Shown: positions 40,501 through 63,600 of the stretch, one piece after another | How positions within the stretch are numbered: position 1 is the stretch's first letter | Layout of the letters: each line of letters opens with the position of its first letter | DNA from: Trichoplax sp. H2 | Taxonomy: Eukaryota > Placozoa > Uniplacotomia > Trichoplacea | DNA: 64,000 nt | Direction: 5' to 3' | Assembly: GCA_003344405.1 (NCBI GenBank) | Contig: NOWV01000015.1 | Location: forward strand, 496,001-560,000 | Made by a program: the position numbers and the translations under genes | Notes under the pieces: generated by a model | The model's database searches: none | What the model was told of the DNA's origin: nothing | The model's input: only the letters and a program-made list of their open reading frames with translations

Positions 40501-43500
40501 ACAATTCTAATTTATTTAGAGTAACTATGACAAAGATAGTAGTATCCTTGGTAAAAGATATTCTTGATGATGAGACTTTGCGAGTCTCTATTGGTCAGAT
40601 TTTCAATGCAAAGTAATAATTATTTCTGGTTGTATTGCATTTCATAATTAAATCTTTTTCACCTAAAAATTGTACTAGATAACTATTGTCTCATACACGT
40701 ATGTTAGGGTGGAAGCTATACGGCAATTTTACGTCATGGTAAAATTTGGTTCTTTCTTTGGTACGGTTCATATCACCGAAATAGTTGATGAAATAGAGGT
40801 GATTGAATAAATTAACGTAGATATGATTATAATTATTCAACAAAGCTACATTATAGTGTGATTCAGTTTTTTTACAAAGTGAAATGTTAGCGTTACTAGT
40901 AATTGGAATGTGCTACATAGTTTTACCGTGTAAATATTGTCAATAGGACGGATGTTCTCCACTCGATTCTTTATCAATTGGATGTTCTTTGAAAGTTCGC
41001 GTCATTAATGTTAAAAAGCATAGATCTAAGACGTGAGTATCGAAGAGCCAGTTTTTTTTAATTTTTTCTTTTAAGTTCAAGTAATTTTCTTATAACGCCG
41101 ATCCACCTTTGTGCTATATAGAAAGCATAGTATCAAAATTGAATGCAGCGCAAAACCAAGGTAGTAAACCTTCTAATTCCTAAGCTGTAATCCATTATAT
41201 TACCTAGATAGTAGGTGTTACTCTTTTGTATTATGGCAACACTATCTCATAGTAATGGTCTGTACTTTAGCATATTCTCATTAAGTACTGATGCATTGGA
41301 AGCTAAAGCGAAAGAAGCGGATGAGGATCGTAAGAAACTCATTTTGGAAAGTTATAAGCCAGGCGATAAGCTCGTTGCTTATATTCACTCGGTAATTATT
41401 TGATAATTTACTGAATTAGTAGTTCTTATAGATGCGGAATTTAATTATTTGTGTATTTAATGATTAGATTCGTAGTTTCTGTATCCATGTCTTCATATCG
41501 CGCAATGTTAAAGGCAAAGTATTCGGTCTACACGCTTCAAAAGATGAGAACGTAAGCGTAATATGCTACGATCCTTGAATAGAAAATTTATTTTATATAA
41601 TATGTATCATTGATGGATGCTATGCCATAAATGGTCACCGCTTTTTATTTCGCGATGGACAGTTTATGATTCTAATGTATCACATTTGCAGGTATTGCGT
41701 GATCTGTCAAATCATTTTAAAGTCTGTCAAGGTTACAACTGCTCAGTTCTTAGCAACAGTGACGAAGGTGTTGACTTATCGATTGCTTGTAAGTTACTAT
41801 ATTCATGATATATTTAAACAGTGAATTTTAATAGTAATGAAAATATTACTGAATTGTCATGCATGACTTTTTGTTATTCTTGTTAGATCCGCATGATTAC
41901 AAATTTGATTCTGGCTCTATCATTCCTGGTAGAATTATAAATTTAGTCAGTAAACTCGGTGCAGTCGTGCAATTGCCTTTAAGAAAATGTGGTGTTGCCT
42001 CATTAACTAATATAAGTGATAAATATCAAGAAGACATAACATCTACGTTAAGTGCAAAGCAAATTGTTAGGTAAGACATACTTTCTGGTCAATCCTGTTA
42101 AGGATATAGTTTGTGATGACATTTCTCTGTACGTAATATCTTTAAAGCTTTTGATTGACTAATGGTCTATTGCATTGTCTGTGCCGTAATTGAAGGATTT
42201 TTGATCTTTTATATTATATAAGATCATTAATATAATTGGCTTTAGACTTAAAATAAATTTTTGATTTGTGTCTATACTTTCATAGGTGCTATACATTAAA
42301 ACTTTCGCCTGATTATAAGAAAATTGATGTATCTTTGAGGCCTTCCCGGTATGATTTCCTTCGTAGTTTTACTAATAGGATAGCTTACAACTAATACTTT
42401 GACCTTTTTTTTTTCACTATAGGACGAATAGTGAACTAAATAGTGAAGGTAAATAATTAAATGATAGTGGCAAGTGGCCTTGAATTGCTATTAAATTAGT
42501 AAAATAATACATATATTCACCTTTATGACTAGTTGTGGATAAAGAAATTGAAAGCATCAATGACATTGCTAGCGGACAAATTATTAGGGGTTATATAAAA
42601 GGCGTTTCTAAGAAAGGAGTCTTTGTTGCGTAAGTAGTAAGATCTAGTATATTTTGAAAGCTTATGAAAGATTATTCAGATTTTATGTTTATTAAAGAGC
42701 AATATACACACTTAATTTTTTATTAAGGTTGTCGAGTGCTATCTCTGGTAGGATAAAAATTAAAAATCTTAGTGACAAGTACATCGAAGATTGGATGCCC
42801 AAGTTTAAGGAAGGCATGCTAGTTACTGCTAAAGTTATAAGGTATGATTAATCTTTGAGTCCATAAGGATATGTGATCATAGCTCATACAGTTCTGCTTA
42901 CAACAGTGTTGATCTACAAACCCAACATGTTGAGTTGTCCTTGAAAGAGTCGGTAATAAAAGGAGCCTCCGCAAAAAGTAAGAAATCAATACGTGATTAA
43001 ATGAATTGTGAATTGCAAATCAGTTGTATACGAATGAAGAGATATTATCTGTATTAATTTTATTGATAAAAATATAGATATAAGTGTAGAGGCTCATGGA
43101 GAATCGGTAAATGATGAATCAGATGCCGAATCGATACCTTCAGAAGAAGAAAGTGGAGTAAAGAGAAAACGTTCAATTCCTGACGAATCTAGATTAACGG
43201 TACGTCATTTTTCTGTGCTATTTGGAACGATAATGCTGCAAATTAAGGTAACTTGGATTAAATTTTAATTACACTAGTTATCTTCGGCCTTTCAATGGTC
43301 TTCTGAAGGGGACGCTAGTGGTAATGGTAACCTTAATAATTCAGATTCTACTGATGAAAGTCAAAGCGATTCGGACGATAATGTTGAAGGGGTACGTTTG
43401 CCCGGTGTTATAATATTTTGACCTATTGCAGAGTACTAAAAATTGATATTACTTTGGTGTCTTCGGATTTATTACCGAATATAGTTATCAAAAAATCAAA

Positions 43501-45212
43501 AAAAAAGAAGAAAGCGAGCAAAAGATAAAGCTGAGGAAGCGGAAGTATATCAGGTTATTACATTGTATTCCACCTTATTATCACATCACGGATGGATAAA
43601 TATTAACATATAACTTTCAGGTCTATTTAGTATGTTTCTGTAATTAAATTACCCTAATTCACTTATTGTACATAATTATACAATATGTGTTTAGACCGAA
43701 CTAGCTTTGGTAAATAACGGAAATGCACTGGAAACTCCAGATGATTTTGATCGATTAGTGATAAGTGAGCCAAATAATTCGTCGGGATGGTTACAGTACA
43801 TGGCATATTATCTACAAACCGCAGAAATTGATAAAAGTAGAGACGTAGCTGAACGTGCTTTAAAAACTATATCGTTTAGGTATCAAACTTCGGTTTTAGT
43901 TATTAGCTTAAATTCATAAATGAATTTTTTACCAAATAAAGAATTGCCTTGCATTATTATTAGAGAATCTCAGCATCTCCTTAATATATGGATTGCGATG
44001 ATGAATTTAGAAAATTTATATGGAACGCAAGAAACATTGACAAAAGTTTTCGAGCGAGCGGTACAGCGTAATGATCCTAAAGATGTATTTTTTCACTTAT
44101 CAAGAATTTATATTAGATCAGATAAGCACGAGGTAAGCTAACCTTTACCCTAACCCTAATCCTACCTTGTTATTTAAATTGTACTCTTTGACATAATGTC
44201 TCAATAATGGCTTTGCCATCTTGCTTGTAGTACCAATCGTTGAAGTAACAAACAATTTTGAAAATTAGCTTTCAATTAAATATCACGAAAGAACGTTTAC
44301 GCATATAGTAGCGCACGTAGTGGGTCCTCGGCCGTTGTGTAATAACGATTACCATGTATTGCATAACTTAATAGTTATTTAAGCATGCTGTGTGGCAAGT
44401 ATTTAATGTGTGCTGTTGATATCTGTAATTAGTTCTAATGTATGTAATCTTTTCAGTTAGCAGATAAGCTTTTTCAAAACATGATCAAGCGATTCAACAC
44501 CAGCAAGAAAGTTTGGATTCGGTATGGACAGTTTTTGTTCGAGATTAAGAAATTTGAGGGAGCGCGTAAAATTTTACAGAGGAGTTTGAAAAGCTTGCCA
44601 AAAAGAAAACGTATGTTTAGATATTGTGATACATTATGGTGTTGTAATTATAAGAAGTAGTGTCGAATGTCGCAAGTCTACATTGATCGTTTTTATTTAA
44701 CCATTTTATAGATTTGGATACAATTGTTAAATTTGCTCAGTTTGAATTTAAATATGGAGATCATGCTCGAGGAGCTACTATTTTCGAAAGTGTTTTATCT
44801 AATTACCCTAAACGAACTGACTTATGGTCTGTTTATATTGATATGGTAATCAAAGTTGGTGATATCGAGCAAGTCAGGTAATAAGGAGTTCTGCAATATA
44901 GCGGTTGTGTTATGTAAACTACAAGCAAATGGTAACATAAGTTTACTATTAAGTTTATGTATGTAAAGCTTAGACCATGGTTGATCAAGAGCCAAGTTAC
45001 TAATATTAATTATTTTGAATTTAACTTTGCATTTCCTGAACAGAAAACTATTTGAAAAGGTAGTGAAAATTAACCTTTCGTCGAAAAAGATTAAATTTCT
45101 CTTCAAGAGGTATATGGAATTTGAAAGTAAATATGGTAACGAAGAAAGTGTTGAACATGTAAAACAATTGGCAGTTGATTATGTATCTTCACAACTTGAA
45201 AAAACTGGCTAA
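34529..45212 (+). CDS. PDCD11: PDCD11/RRP5, S1-repeat and HAT-repeat ribosome biogenesis factor
   Basis: A long gene of roughly 45 small exons. The first exons are 34529-34627, 35075-35200, 35351-35521 and 35755-35925, all in phase; the last holds [16 protein letters not shown] and the stop at 45212. The protein starts [16 protein letters not shown], the short motif found at the start of RRP5 proteins. A Lys-rich segment is followed by a long series of S1 RNA-binding repeats (for example [55 protein letters not shown]). An acidic linker lies at about 43080-43560. Seven or so HAT helices end the protein, beginning [20 protein letters not shown] and including [10 protein letters not shown] and [14 protein letters not shown], nearly identical to human PDCD11. 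RRP5 acts in the nucleolus in early pre-rRNA cleavages for both subunits. Not every middle junction was verified base by base. Confidence 0.93.
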
Positions 45213-45906
45213 ATTGATTTAATGTACCGTGGACTATAATATTGATAGTTTTCGTATTTCTTTTTTTAACGAATAAATCTCAAAGACGTATGACTAGCTC
45301 GAAAAGATTTGAACCAATATTCTTAAGCATCTGTTAATATACGCCATAAATTGCATTTTTGTTTAATTTGCTTAATTAACAACATGATATTTTATCGTTA
45401 TCACATATTCTTTATCAAAACATTGTGTACTCTCGGAATTGATTTATTACATTAGGACAAACTGTCCTGCTGCTGACTACTTGCCTTTAGTATGAGTTCT
45501 TATTATTAAAAATGATTGCGGTGACTATGGGAATTGTGACTACATTATTTGCATTGGTCTACTCAAATAAAAATTAAGGCGTTACTATACGGTATGATAA
45601 TGAATTTCAAACATTATGGTGTTTTGATCGATAATGCCTATCATATGAGCTGTGTATGTATTAAAGATGTCGCATAACATGGCAACAGTGCAACATTATG
45701 ATCAGTTATATAATATCGGAATATACCATTCATTTTAGCATTACAAATAAACAGAAAGAAAGAATAATCAAAACTTTCAATCTATCCGTAAACAACGAAT
45801 CAATGTTATTACGGTATAAAGAACACGAAACAAGCAAATTTAAACTCTTTTTAATTTCTTGGCATCAGTACTGCAGTGCCATAAAATATTAATAACGTCT
45901 AATTTA
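45213..45906. other. 3'-3' spacer between PDCD11 and GOT1
   Basis: Holds the two 3' untranslated regions. The open frame at 45698-45892 is A+T-driven and has no recognisable domain. Confidence 0.5.
45272..45277 (+). terminator. Likely polyadenylation signal of PDCD11
   Basis: AATAAA sits 60 bases after the PDCD11 stop codon, a usual distance. Only about 700 bp separates this stop from the stop of the convergent aminotransferase gene. Confidence 0.5.
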
Positions 45907-50659
<4,753 letters not shown>

Positions 50660-52211
50660 GATGATGGCGTAGTAGACTATCAATAGCAACGAGACAAGAT
50701 AACTAGAGTCTGCCTTCGAACTCGTGAAATACTTCTTCTTGCCAGCCCCTTTATACTGTCTAGATGGTGTGGCTGGTGGTCAACAGGACTCTACTGTCAC
50801 CAGTATGGACCATTTCCCAACTTTGCATAATCTACGCAGACATTAGTAACTTACTACATCAATTGTAAGCAATCTTGCCCATTTTGGTCAGGTGATGGTC
50901 GCTATCTAAGCTGTTGTCGGTCTCCAAGTGACGGACAAAGAACAAAACAAGACTCGGACAATAGATGAAAAGAAAACATGACAAAGGAAAACCCGATCAT
51001 CTTAGTACAGTACTTGTATGGAAGTTACAGTATGTACTGTACTGTACTGTACTGGACACTACAGTACAGTACTGTAGAGTCAGCATCCTTTCCTTGCTAC
51101 AGTACAGTATAGTACTACAGTATACTGTACTGTATGCCATGCATGATTTTTTCAAATATAGCATTTAGTATAGTTATCCTGCAAGGTAGTAGTTTGATGA
51201 TGGCCCAAAAATCAGTAGTGTACAATACAGTATATACTATAGAAGCAAGCGGTGGCGCCGGCCAAAAATAATTCTCCTGACAGTGCGATATCGAATTACA
51301 GTCGTAGAGATACTCGTACTATATCTCTACAAACCTAACAGATAGTAAGGGCATCTGTACAGTACTGTACTCAGTGACCGAGTTATGCAGACTTGATGAT
51401 ACAGTACTAGAAGTAATTGGAGGGTGAACAGAAATACAGTAGTAGAATTGATACGTAATACAGGCTTTGAAATCATTGGTACAACAGTACTCCAAAATAA
51501 ACACTAAATACTACGAGTGTCAAAACCAATGTATATGCCGACTAAGTACTTCCACTACTATTACTGTAGTTGAACGAGTAATCGAAAATGGTATCCGATA
51601 TCTGCCTTCAGTAGATCCAGCTGATATTGAGACTATACGTACACCTGCATACTTACTAAGTCCAACAAATATTTCTATACTGGAATACTTATCGGAAGCC
51701 TCTTTAGTCGGGGCAAAATCAGTTGCATGCTTTCAAATATACTCTAATGTCATGATTAACTCATCTCTGACGCTTATTAGCAATGCAATATGACGTATAT
51801 CATACAGCCTCGTCCTTGACGTAAGGCGAATGCAGAATTTCACATTCATAGTTAGAAAGTTATATCTAAAAACCAATTCATTAAACGCTTTCACAAGATA
51901 TACCAACACAGCGCCAAAGCACAATATTGCAGTACCTCCAATTTAAAGGTTCTACAATCCATATTATTAAGCTTTATGTATATCAACACATTTAAAAAAT
52001 CTAAAAAACATAAAGAGATATCTCAGATTCTTGCGGTAACTCACAAAAAAATAAATTACGATGAGCTAACAGCATAACTACTAACGGACGTTATTAATCA
52101 TCTAATATTACAGAGTTACTGCAATTCTTGACTGTAACATTGACTCGAATAACATAAGAATAGAACATATCATGCACTTGCAATGTCCAGTACTTCAAAA
52201 TATCTATTAAG
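50660..52211. other. Spacer between GOT1 and glutamate dehydrogenase, with pentamer palindromes
   Basis: The region 50990-51240 and a patch at 51350-51440 consist largely of GTACAGTAC/GTACTGTAC pentamer palindromes. The frame at 51467-51793 (plus) has a moderately protein-like stretch near IRTPAYLLSPTN but no splice-consistent partner or known family. The GOT1 promoter should lie just above 50660. Confidence 0.45.
50990..51240. repeat. ACTGT/ACAGT pentamer palindrome tract
   Basis: Runs such as TGTACTGTACTGTACTG followed by CTACAGTACAGTACTGTAG pair a pentamer run with its own reverse complement, giving potential hairpins or cruciforms. Confidence 0.8.
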
Positions 52212-58032
<5,821 letters not shown>

Positions 58033-58439
58033 TTTCGATGTTAATTTTTTTCTTTCGTTCAAGAACTTCTACAGCGCCTCCTTGCTTGGACTGGACTCAC
58101 ACACTAGCGAACCGATTTTCTGTTATCAACTACGAATCCTACGTAGAGAGAAAGTCACTGGACAATACACAAGTCGTTGCCTTTATACGCTACTGAATAC
58201 AGTACATGTGTACATCCAAGTCATCGAACCGTACCGTTCTGACTGTCAGCTATCAACCTGCTACAGTGCTACCTGCCTGCCTGCATGTACACAAACTACT
58301 GTACAGTACATAAAGGTGGCCTGATTTTTTAGACGGACATCACCCACGGACAGCACCTCCTGTTGAATTAATTAACTAACTTGAAACAAAGCAACGTTGT
58401 CAGGTTCTATTATTTTACGCGTCTCGCTACGTGCCATTC

Positions 58440-58670
58440 ATTTCCAGCACACTGTACTGTACAGTGTACAGTATCGTACCGTACTGTACTGTACTGTACA
58501 GTAATACTGTACAGTATACAGTACTGTAGTTGTGCACTACAGTACTAGTAATAACTAGTAATTTCTACAAGTCCAGGGTACAGCGTACTGTACATACAGT
58601 ACAGTACAGTACAATACACTACAGTATACTGTACTGTAACTGTATAGTACTGTACTGTACTGTAGTCAAA
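58440..58670. repeat. ACTGT/ACAGT pentamer palindrome tract
   Basis: Contains CACTGTACTGTACAGTGTAC, later ACTGTACTGTACTGTACAGT and TACAGTACAGTACAGTAC, so runs of the pentamer face runs of its complement. Overlapping open frames are made only of this repeat. Confidence 0.85.
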
Positions 58671-58869
58671 GATAAAATATTTATTTTACCTTCGCCTCAA
58701 TTTTTTGACCGCGAGGCTTAGTAATGCATGGGACACCATTTTTTTTCAACTCAGGGATATCTCCAGGGCCTTATTGATAAAAGATCTTTTCTCTTCCTCT
58801 ATTACTATCAAAAAGTCCTTGATTGTCTAGGGAAAGACTGGTGGCCGTTGATGCTCTTACAGGCATTGA

Positions 58870-59030
58870 TGAGACAAAAAGATACTGTACTGTACTGTAT
58901 ACTGTACAAAGTACGCATGGGCAATGCCACCAATTGTTTGTACTGTACACTGTACTGTACACATTGCACTGTACGAGATAGTGGCACCTAGACCTGACTG
59001 GCACCAACTTACTGTACTGTACCGTACTGT
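58870..59030. repeat. Short ACTGT pentamer tract
   Basis: ACTGTACTGTACTGTATACTGTAC near 58884 (shown here with its natural interruption), TGTACACTGTACTGTACAC near 58942 and ACTGTACTGTACCGTACTG near 59011 are the same repeat family as the larger tracts nearby. Confidence 0.7.
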
Positions 59031-59172
59031 ATATTATTTTGAAATCCAAACCCCTAACGGCCTAGCCTAGGCTAGCATGAACTACCAAATGAATGTTACA
59101 TTGCAGTACTGTATATCGGCCTAGCTTACAGCATTTTAAAATCCAAAAATAATGTAGTTCGCACTACAGTGG

Positions 59173-59303
59173 TGTGCATCGAATTCGATCCCTTCCATTT
59201 TTTCTAGAGTAAAAGCTGTTCAAATTGATAATGTAAGAAATTTCAATTTGAACAGCTTTTACTGTAGAGAAAATGGAACGAATCGAATTGGATGTCCTGC
59301 ACA
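59173..59303. repeat. Long perfect-like inverted repeat (hairpin or fold-back MITE)
   Basis: The left arm (about 59174-59229) and the right arm (about 59238-59303) are reverse complements. AGTAAAAGCTGTTCAAATTGA is matched by TCAATTTGAACAGCTTTTACT without mismatch, and the outer parts (TCCATTTTTTCTAGAG / CTGTAGAGAAAATGGA and CGAATTCGAT / ATCGAATTGG) match with a few differences. The loop is only about 10 bases. Confidence 0.85.
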
Positions 59304-59642
59304 TTAAGTGTACAGTTTACTGCACACTACACCAGGGTAGACGTTTTAACGGGACGGACAGGTGAAGGACGTATCTGCAGTGGCGACATCACAGTTTATA
59401 CAGTAAACAGCATCGAAAATTAGCAACGAAATCATTTAATACGGTATAATACATGCTTTGGCCTGATCAACATGCAAGCCAAAATGAGTGCTCTGCGATG
59501 ACTTAGTATGCTCCTTAAACCCCAGCTCTTTCTTTAGCCAATTTACTCTCACTGTATACGTAGTGTACTGTGTAGGCTTACAGCATTCAATAACGTGAAG
59601 ATTGAAGAGAGTAACTGTATACAATAATACTCTTATTGCATT

Positions 59643-59897
59643 TCATATACTGTACAGTACTTCAATATTTGACCACTGTACAGCATCAAATTCGTCAGGA
59701 CTCTCCACATCGTGCCTACATATATGGTCAGATAAGCAAGAATAAAACGATAGTCTTGCGCCTAGTGTCCAATTTTCGCCGTTTATGATTATGAAGCCCT
59801 TTCCTAAAATCATTCTTATAACCATTCCAGTCATGCGTGATAATATACTCGTATAGCTAATGCATTCATCCATCATGATATTCATACTGAATGTCAC
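59643..59897 (-). pseudogene. Possible cytochrome P450 fragment
   Basis: An 84-codon open frame contains ILGKGFIIINGENWTLGARL. This recalls the P450 stretch around the conserved helix C tryptophan (LGxGxxxxxGExWxxxRR), but the second Arg context is altered and nothing recognisable as P450 follows or precedes it. There is no heme-binding motif nearby. It may be a decayed fragment or chance similarity. Confidence 0.2.
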
Positions 59898-60617
59898 AGA
59901 TTACGTCCACGTAGCGCATACGTATTAATATTCAATTTTGCACTTTTTCGTTGAAAAAGTGTGATTTACAACAGTTCTAACGCAATATCAATTGACTGTC
60001 TCATTACAGAATAACAATACCATTTGATTATAAATATTCTTTATAGTCAATGATGTCGGGACAGTAAGAGTACATTCGAACATATATACGAGTAAATATA
60101 TACAATAAATTACATTGCGAAGTCCAACAAAAATGTTACAGCCCGTACAGCCAATGTTGATAGAAATAAGGAGTAAATTAGTCATGATTACGACCAGTCT
60201 CTTTCAAACTATACATTTGATCAACTACTATAGTAGGATTTGTAAGGAAGATGCTGAAACGTAAACTTCGCATGTCGCATTGAAAAGTCTTACTGTACAT
60301 CCTAGCATTCTTAACAAACTACCGGTAAATAGCACCAATCTGTAGGCACTGAGTCATAATCCATACTAACTCATATGGAGATGTTGTCTACTGTTAAGAA
60401 AGCATAAGCCGAAAAGTCAATCATACAGTACAAAATATTTCCTGTAAATATAAGTACATACGTAATACTTATCCTTGCTTACTATTTCATGGGTAAAGGC
60501 ATAAAATACTATGTTACTTATGAAGAGAACAATGTTGTTACCATTCGAATATATTTGTGATAAATACTCTGAAATTTAAAAAGGCGAATATCACAATCTA
60601 AGTATCAGCTAGAAAAC

Positions 60618-63600
60618 TTAAGGGAGTCGATGAGTTTCCCGCCGCCATTCACCAGTGTCATAGTTCATTACAAAAACTGATTTACACGGTACAACTTCTT
60701 CCTTCCCGTTTTCATCTACAACCTTGTCATCATGAATACCCAACAAAATTTCAACTATGGCACCTTTCGATGGATTAGGATTATCTATCAAAAACGGCAT
60801 TAAATAGATTCGTAAAGTCAATATAGCTGGATTCAATCGTAAAACCTTTTCACCTAAGGAAGCAATAGCATGCTTCTCACTCTTACTTTTAGGCTAAAAC
60901 TATGATCTCTACGCTTTAACTGTCATGATAATTATACAATTTCAAAAAAATTCTACGATCATAAAGTATTTGCATAACTAACTTCGCATTCCAACGATAA
61001 ACTGTAAAATTTGCGCTTTTTCCTCGAATGACACTCGATTTCCATATTGGCGAAACATGTTATTAAATTCAACCAGTTGTGCCCTCTGTCAAAGATAGAT
61101 CGACAATAACTTATTCTTAAACCAACATTAAAAGATATTGGCACAGATCATAACTTTGAAAACCTTACCGACATGCAAAATTGTTTATTAGATTCAGATG
61201 ATGCCTTCGTAGGAGTTTTGTCATTCGACTCTTCGTTGTCGACCTTGTCCTTCGTAGCGATAATTTTTGAAGTTACGCTTGATAAAGTAGGCGTTGTAGA
61301 TCCTGTTGGTGCCGCCGTTACTGCAGTTGTTACAGGTGAAAGTGCTTTGGGCTCTTTTATACTAGTTGCAGTAGTTACAGCTGATGTTGCATCTAGCCAC
61401 GAAATATTAGCTTGCTTTTAATAAGTATGTAGTAATTGCAGGTGGCATAATTAAAATTTTACTTTAGGCTCGTACAATTATACATACTACATTATTACAA
61501 ACCTCGCTTCCGTTGCGCTTTGGTAGACCGATTTTGACTGTCATGCAAAATCAAATACACAAATCGTCAGTTATTTCAAGCTTCTCTATACAATATTTGT
61601 CAAAAATAGTGATAAAGCACGTACTTTATGCAAATAAACTAACTAATTGAGGTATAAAACGGATTAAAATAATCAACATCGTCTATCTCCACTTTCATGG
61701 TAAAGACACTAATACATCAACTCATAGCAACATAATGGTGAGCAGACTCAAAAATTATTACCCTTTACTGCTCTTGGTATTGGAGGGAGTTTTGTCTGAT
61801 TGTTTTTTTGTAGAACTTTGTTTACTTGAAGATTTGCCTGTTGAGGTTTTATCTCCTTTATCGACAGAGTGCTTTTCTGTTTTATGCTCATCTTCATTTG
61901 GCTTGGTCAACGGTGAAGTTACAGTTGGTGATGCTACATTAGTAGTCATTGCACTATCCTTTGTGTCATCAAGCTCGGTGCCCTTCTTTGCTGAACGAGA
62001 TTTAGCATATAGGGTGGATTCTGATGTACCGGTTGCTTCATCCACCGGTAACTTAATACTAGACGCATAGTTTAAGATGTTGCTGGGGGTAGTTGGCGAT
62101 TTAGGTTGTTCGGTTTTCTTGACTTTAGCAGGGGGATTATCTTTATTATCTTCTACGCAAAGATTGTTAAGCAATAGTAACCATCAAATCAAAGTAAATC
62201 TTGAAATCAACTCAAATAGATTCAATACAATTACTAAATTTTATGGTAGTTACCTACGCCCGTAGTAAACTAGTCATTTTAAGATTTACGTCTAAAATAT
62301 GTAATTTCGAAAGCCTGACGTTAACAATCATGGATCATCGTTACAGTATTTACCAGTTTGCTTTTTCTTACGCTTTGCTTCACGGCTTGCACTGCGCGGC
62401 TGATCTTCAATTTCAAGTAGCTATACAACAGTGAAATTCAATAACCACTAATGTAAATGTGCTGTACATCCTTGTATACTTTTAATTTTAAACCTCAAAA
62501 GTGTTCATTACCTTTGTACTCCTGACATTTGTTGGTGTGCGTAAGCCTCTATTGTAAGTTGGTAAGTTTCTACCGGCAATAGTTGGAGTACTGTTACGTG
62601 CGATAAAACCGGCATTAGCAGAAGAACTTGCAGCAGAAGGACGTCGATTGCCTATCGTAGGCAAAGCTAATAACGTATAAAAGCATTCATTGTAAATATA
62701 ATTACTTCAAATAAAGCAAGCTATCTTAGATCTAAATACGATTGTACCATACTACACTAGTCTATTTCTAGTAATAAGGTGGAGAGCATCAAGTTAAAGG
62801 TTCAATGTAGCAAAGCAGTTAACATCTTTAATAATTCGTGTCAAAAACATGTACATACGTGTTGAAGGTTCGATTTTATTAAACCTTTCCTGCTTTGCTT
62901 GTCCACTCTGAGTTATACCTAATAGCAATAACGTAACCCACAGTTAGCGACATATTTTGTCGTCTACAATGTTATGATAATATTCCAGTAAACAGGATCA
63001 TTTAAGCAACTCTAGTCGATTAAGGACACAAGGCTAAGCATTGATGTTGTACAGTATCTTAACGAGATAATTTGGTTACAGCAGATGTAGAAATTTCGAA
63101 GATTTGATACTTACTCTTTTCTATTAACATTGCTCTCAATTCGGCTGATTTTGGCTTTCTTTTTAACGTAAAATGTTTGGTCACGTTTGGTAGCTTACCA
63201 TATAGATTATTCAGGACCGTACTGTTTATATATGACGCTTCAAGAGGCATTTGCTCGAGGCTAGGTGACATTGTATCTGATGCTTTCTTAGCTGCAGCAT
63301 AAGAACAATAAAAAGAACAATGTTGTTATTGCATAGCATGCCATGATTAGGATTAATCTACAAACACTTCTAGTACGTATATCATCTTTCCTTGAAACTA
63401 AGATGGCTTCTACCTTTGTCATCAACCTCGTCTTTTCAGTAATTTGTAATACTAGTAGAGAAATACTGTACACAAATAGTTTATTGTACTACTACTCTAA
63501 TGGTTGTAAAATGCATGTAAATTGCAGTTTGCGATTCGTCTTGATACTGTATTTTAACTTATCTACACCGACAATCGCGTCAAGTTAAGGAGACTAATAG

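Larger units (their letters stand above)
58033..60617. other. Spacer upstream of glutamate dehydrogenase, with palindromes and a hairpin
   Basis: About 2.6 kb. The first ~350 bp is the presumed promoter of the glutamate dehydrogenase gene. Pentamer tracts occupy 58440-58670 and 58870-59030, and a strong inverted repeat lies at 59173-59303. Apart from a weak P450-like fragment (59643-59897), nothing coding is convincing. Confidence 0.5.

Noticed and set aside
44145-44164. CCCTAACCCTAA telomere-like repeat in a PDCD11 intron
   Set aside because: Only two units, imperfect beyond that; too short to infer an interstitial telomere or telomerase-healed break.
51467-51793. 108-codon plus-strand frame
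   Set aside because: Part of it looks protein-like, but no splice partners, domains or upstream exons were found, and it borders a pentamer tract.
58530-59049. Frames on both strands upstream of glutamate dehydrogenase
   Set aside because: Same pentamer translation artefact.
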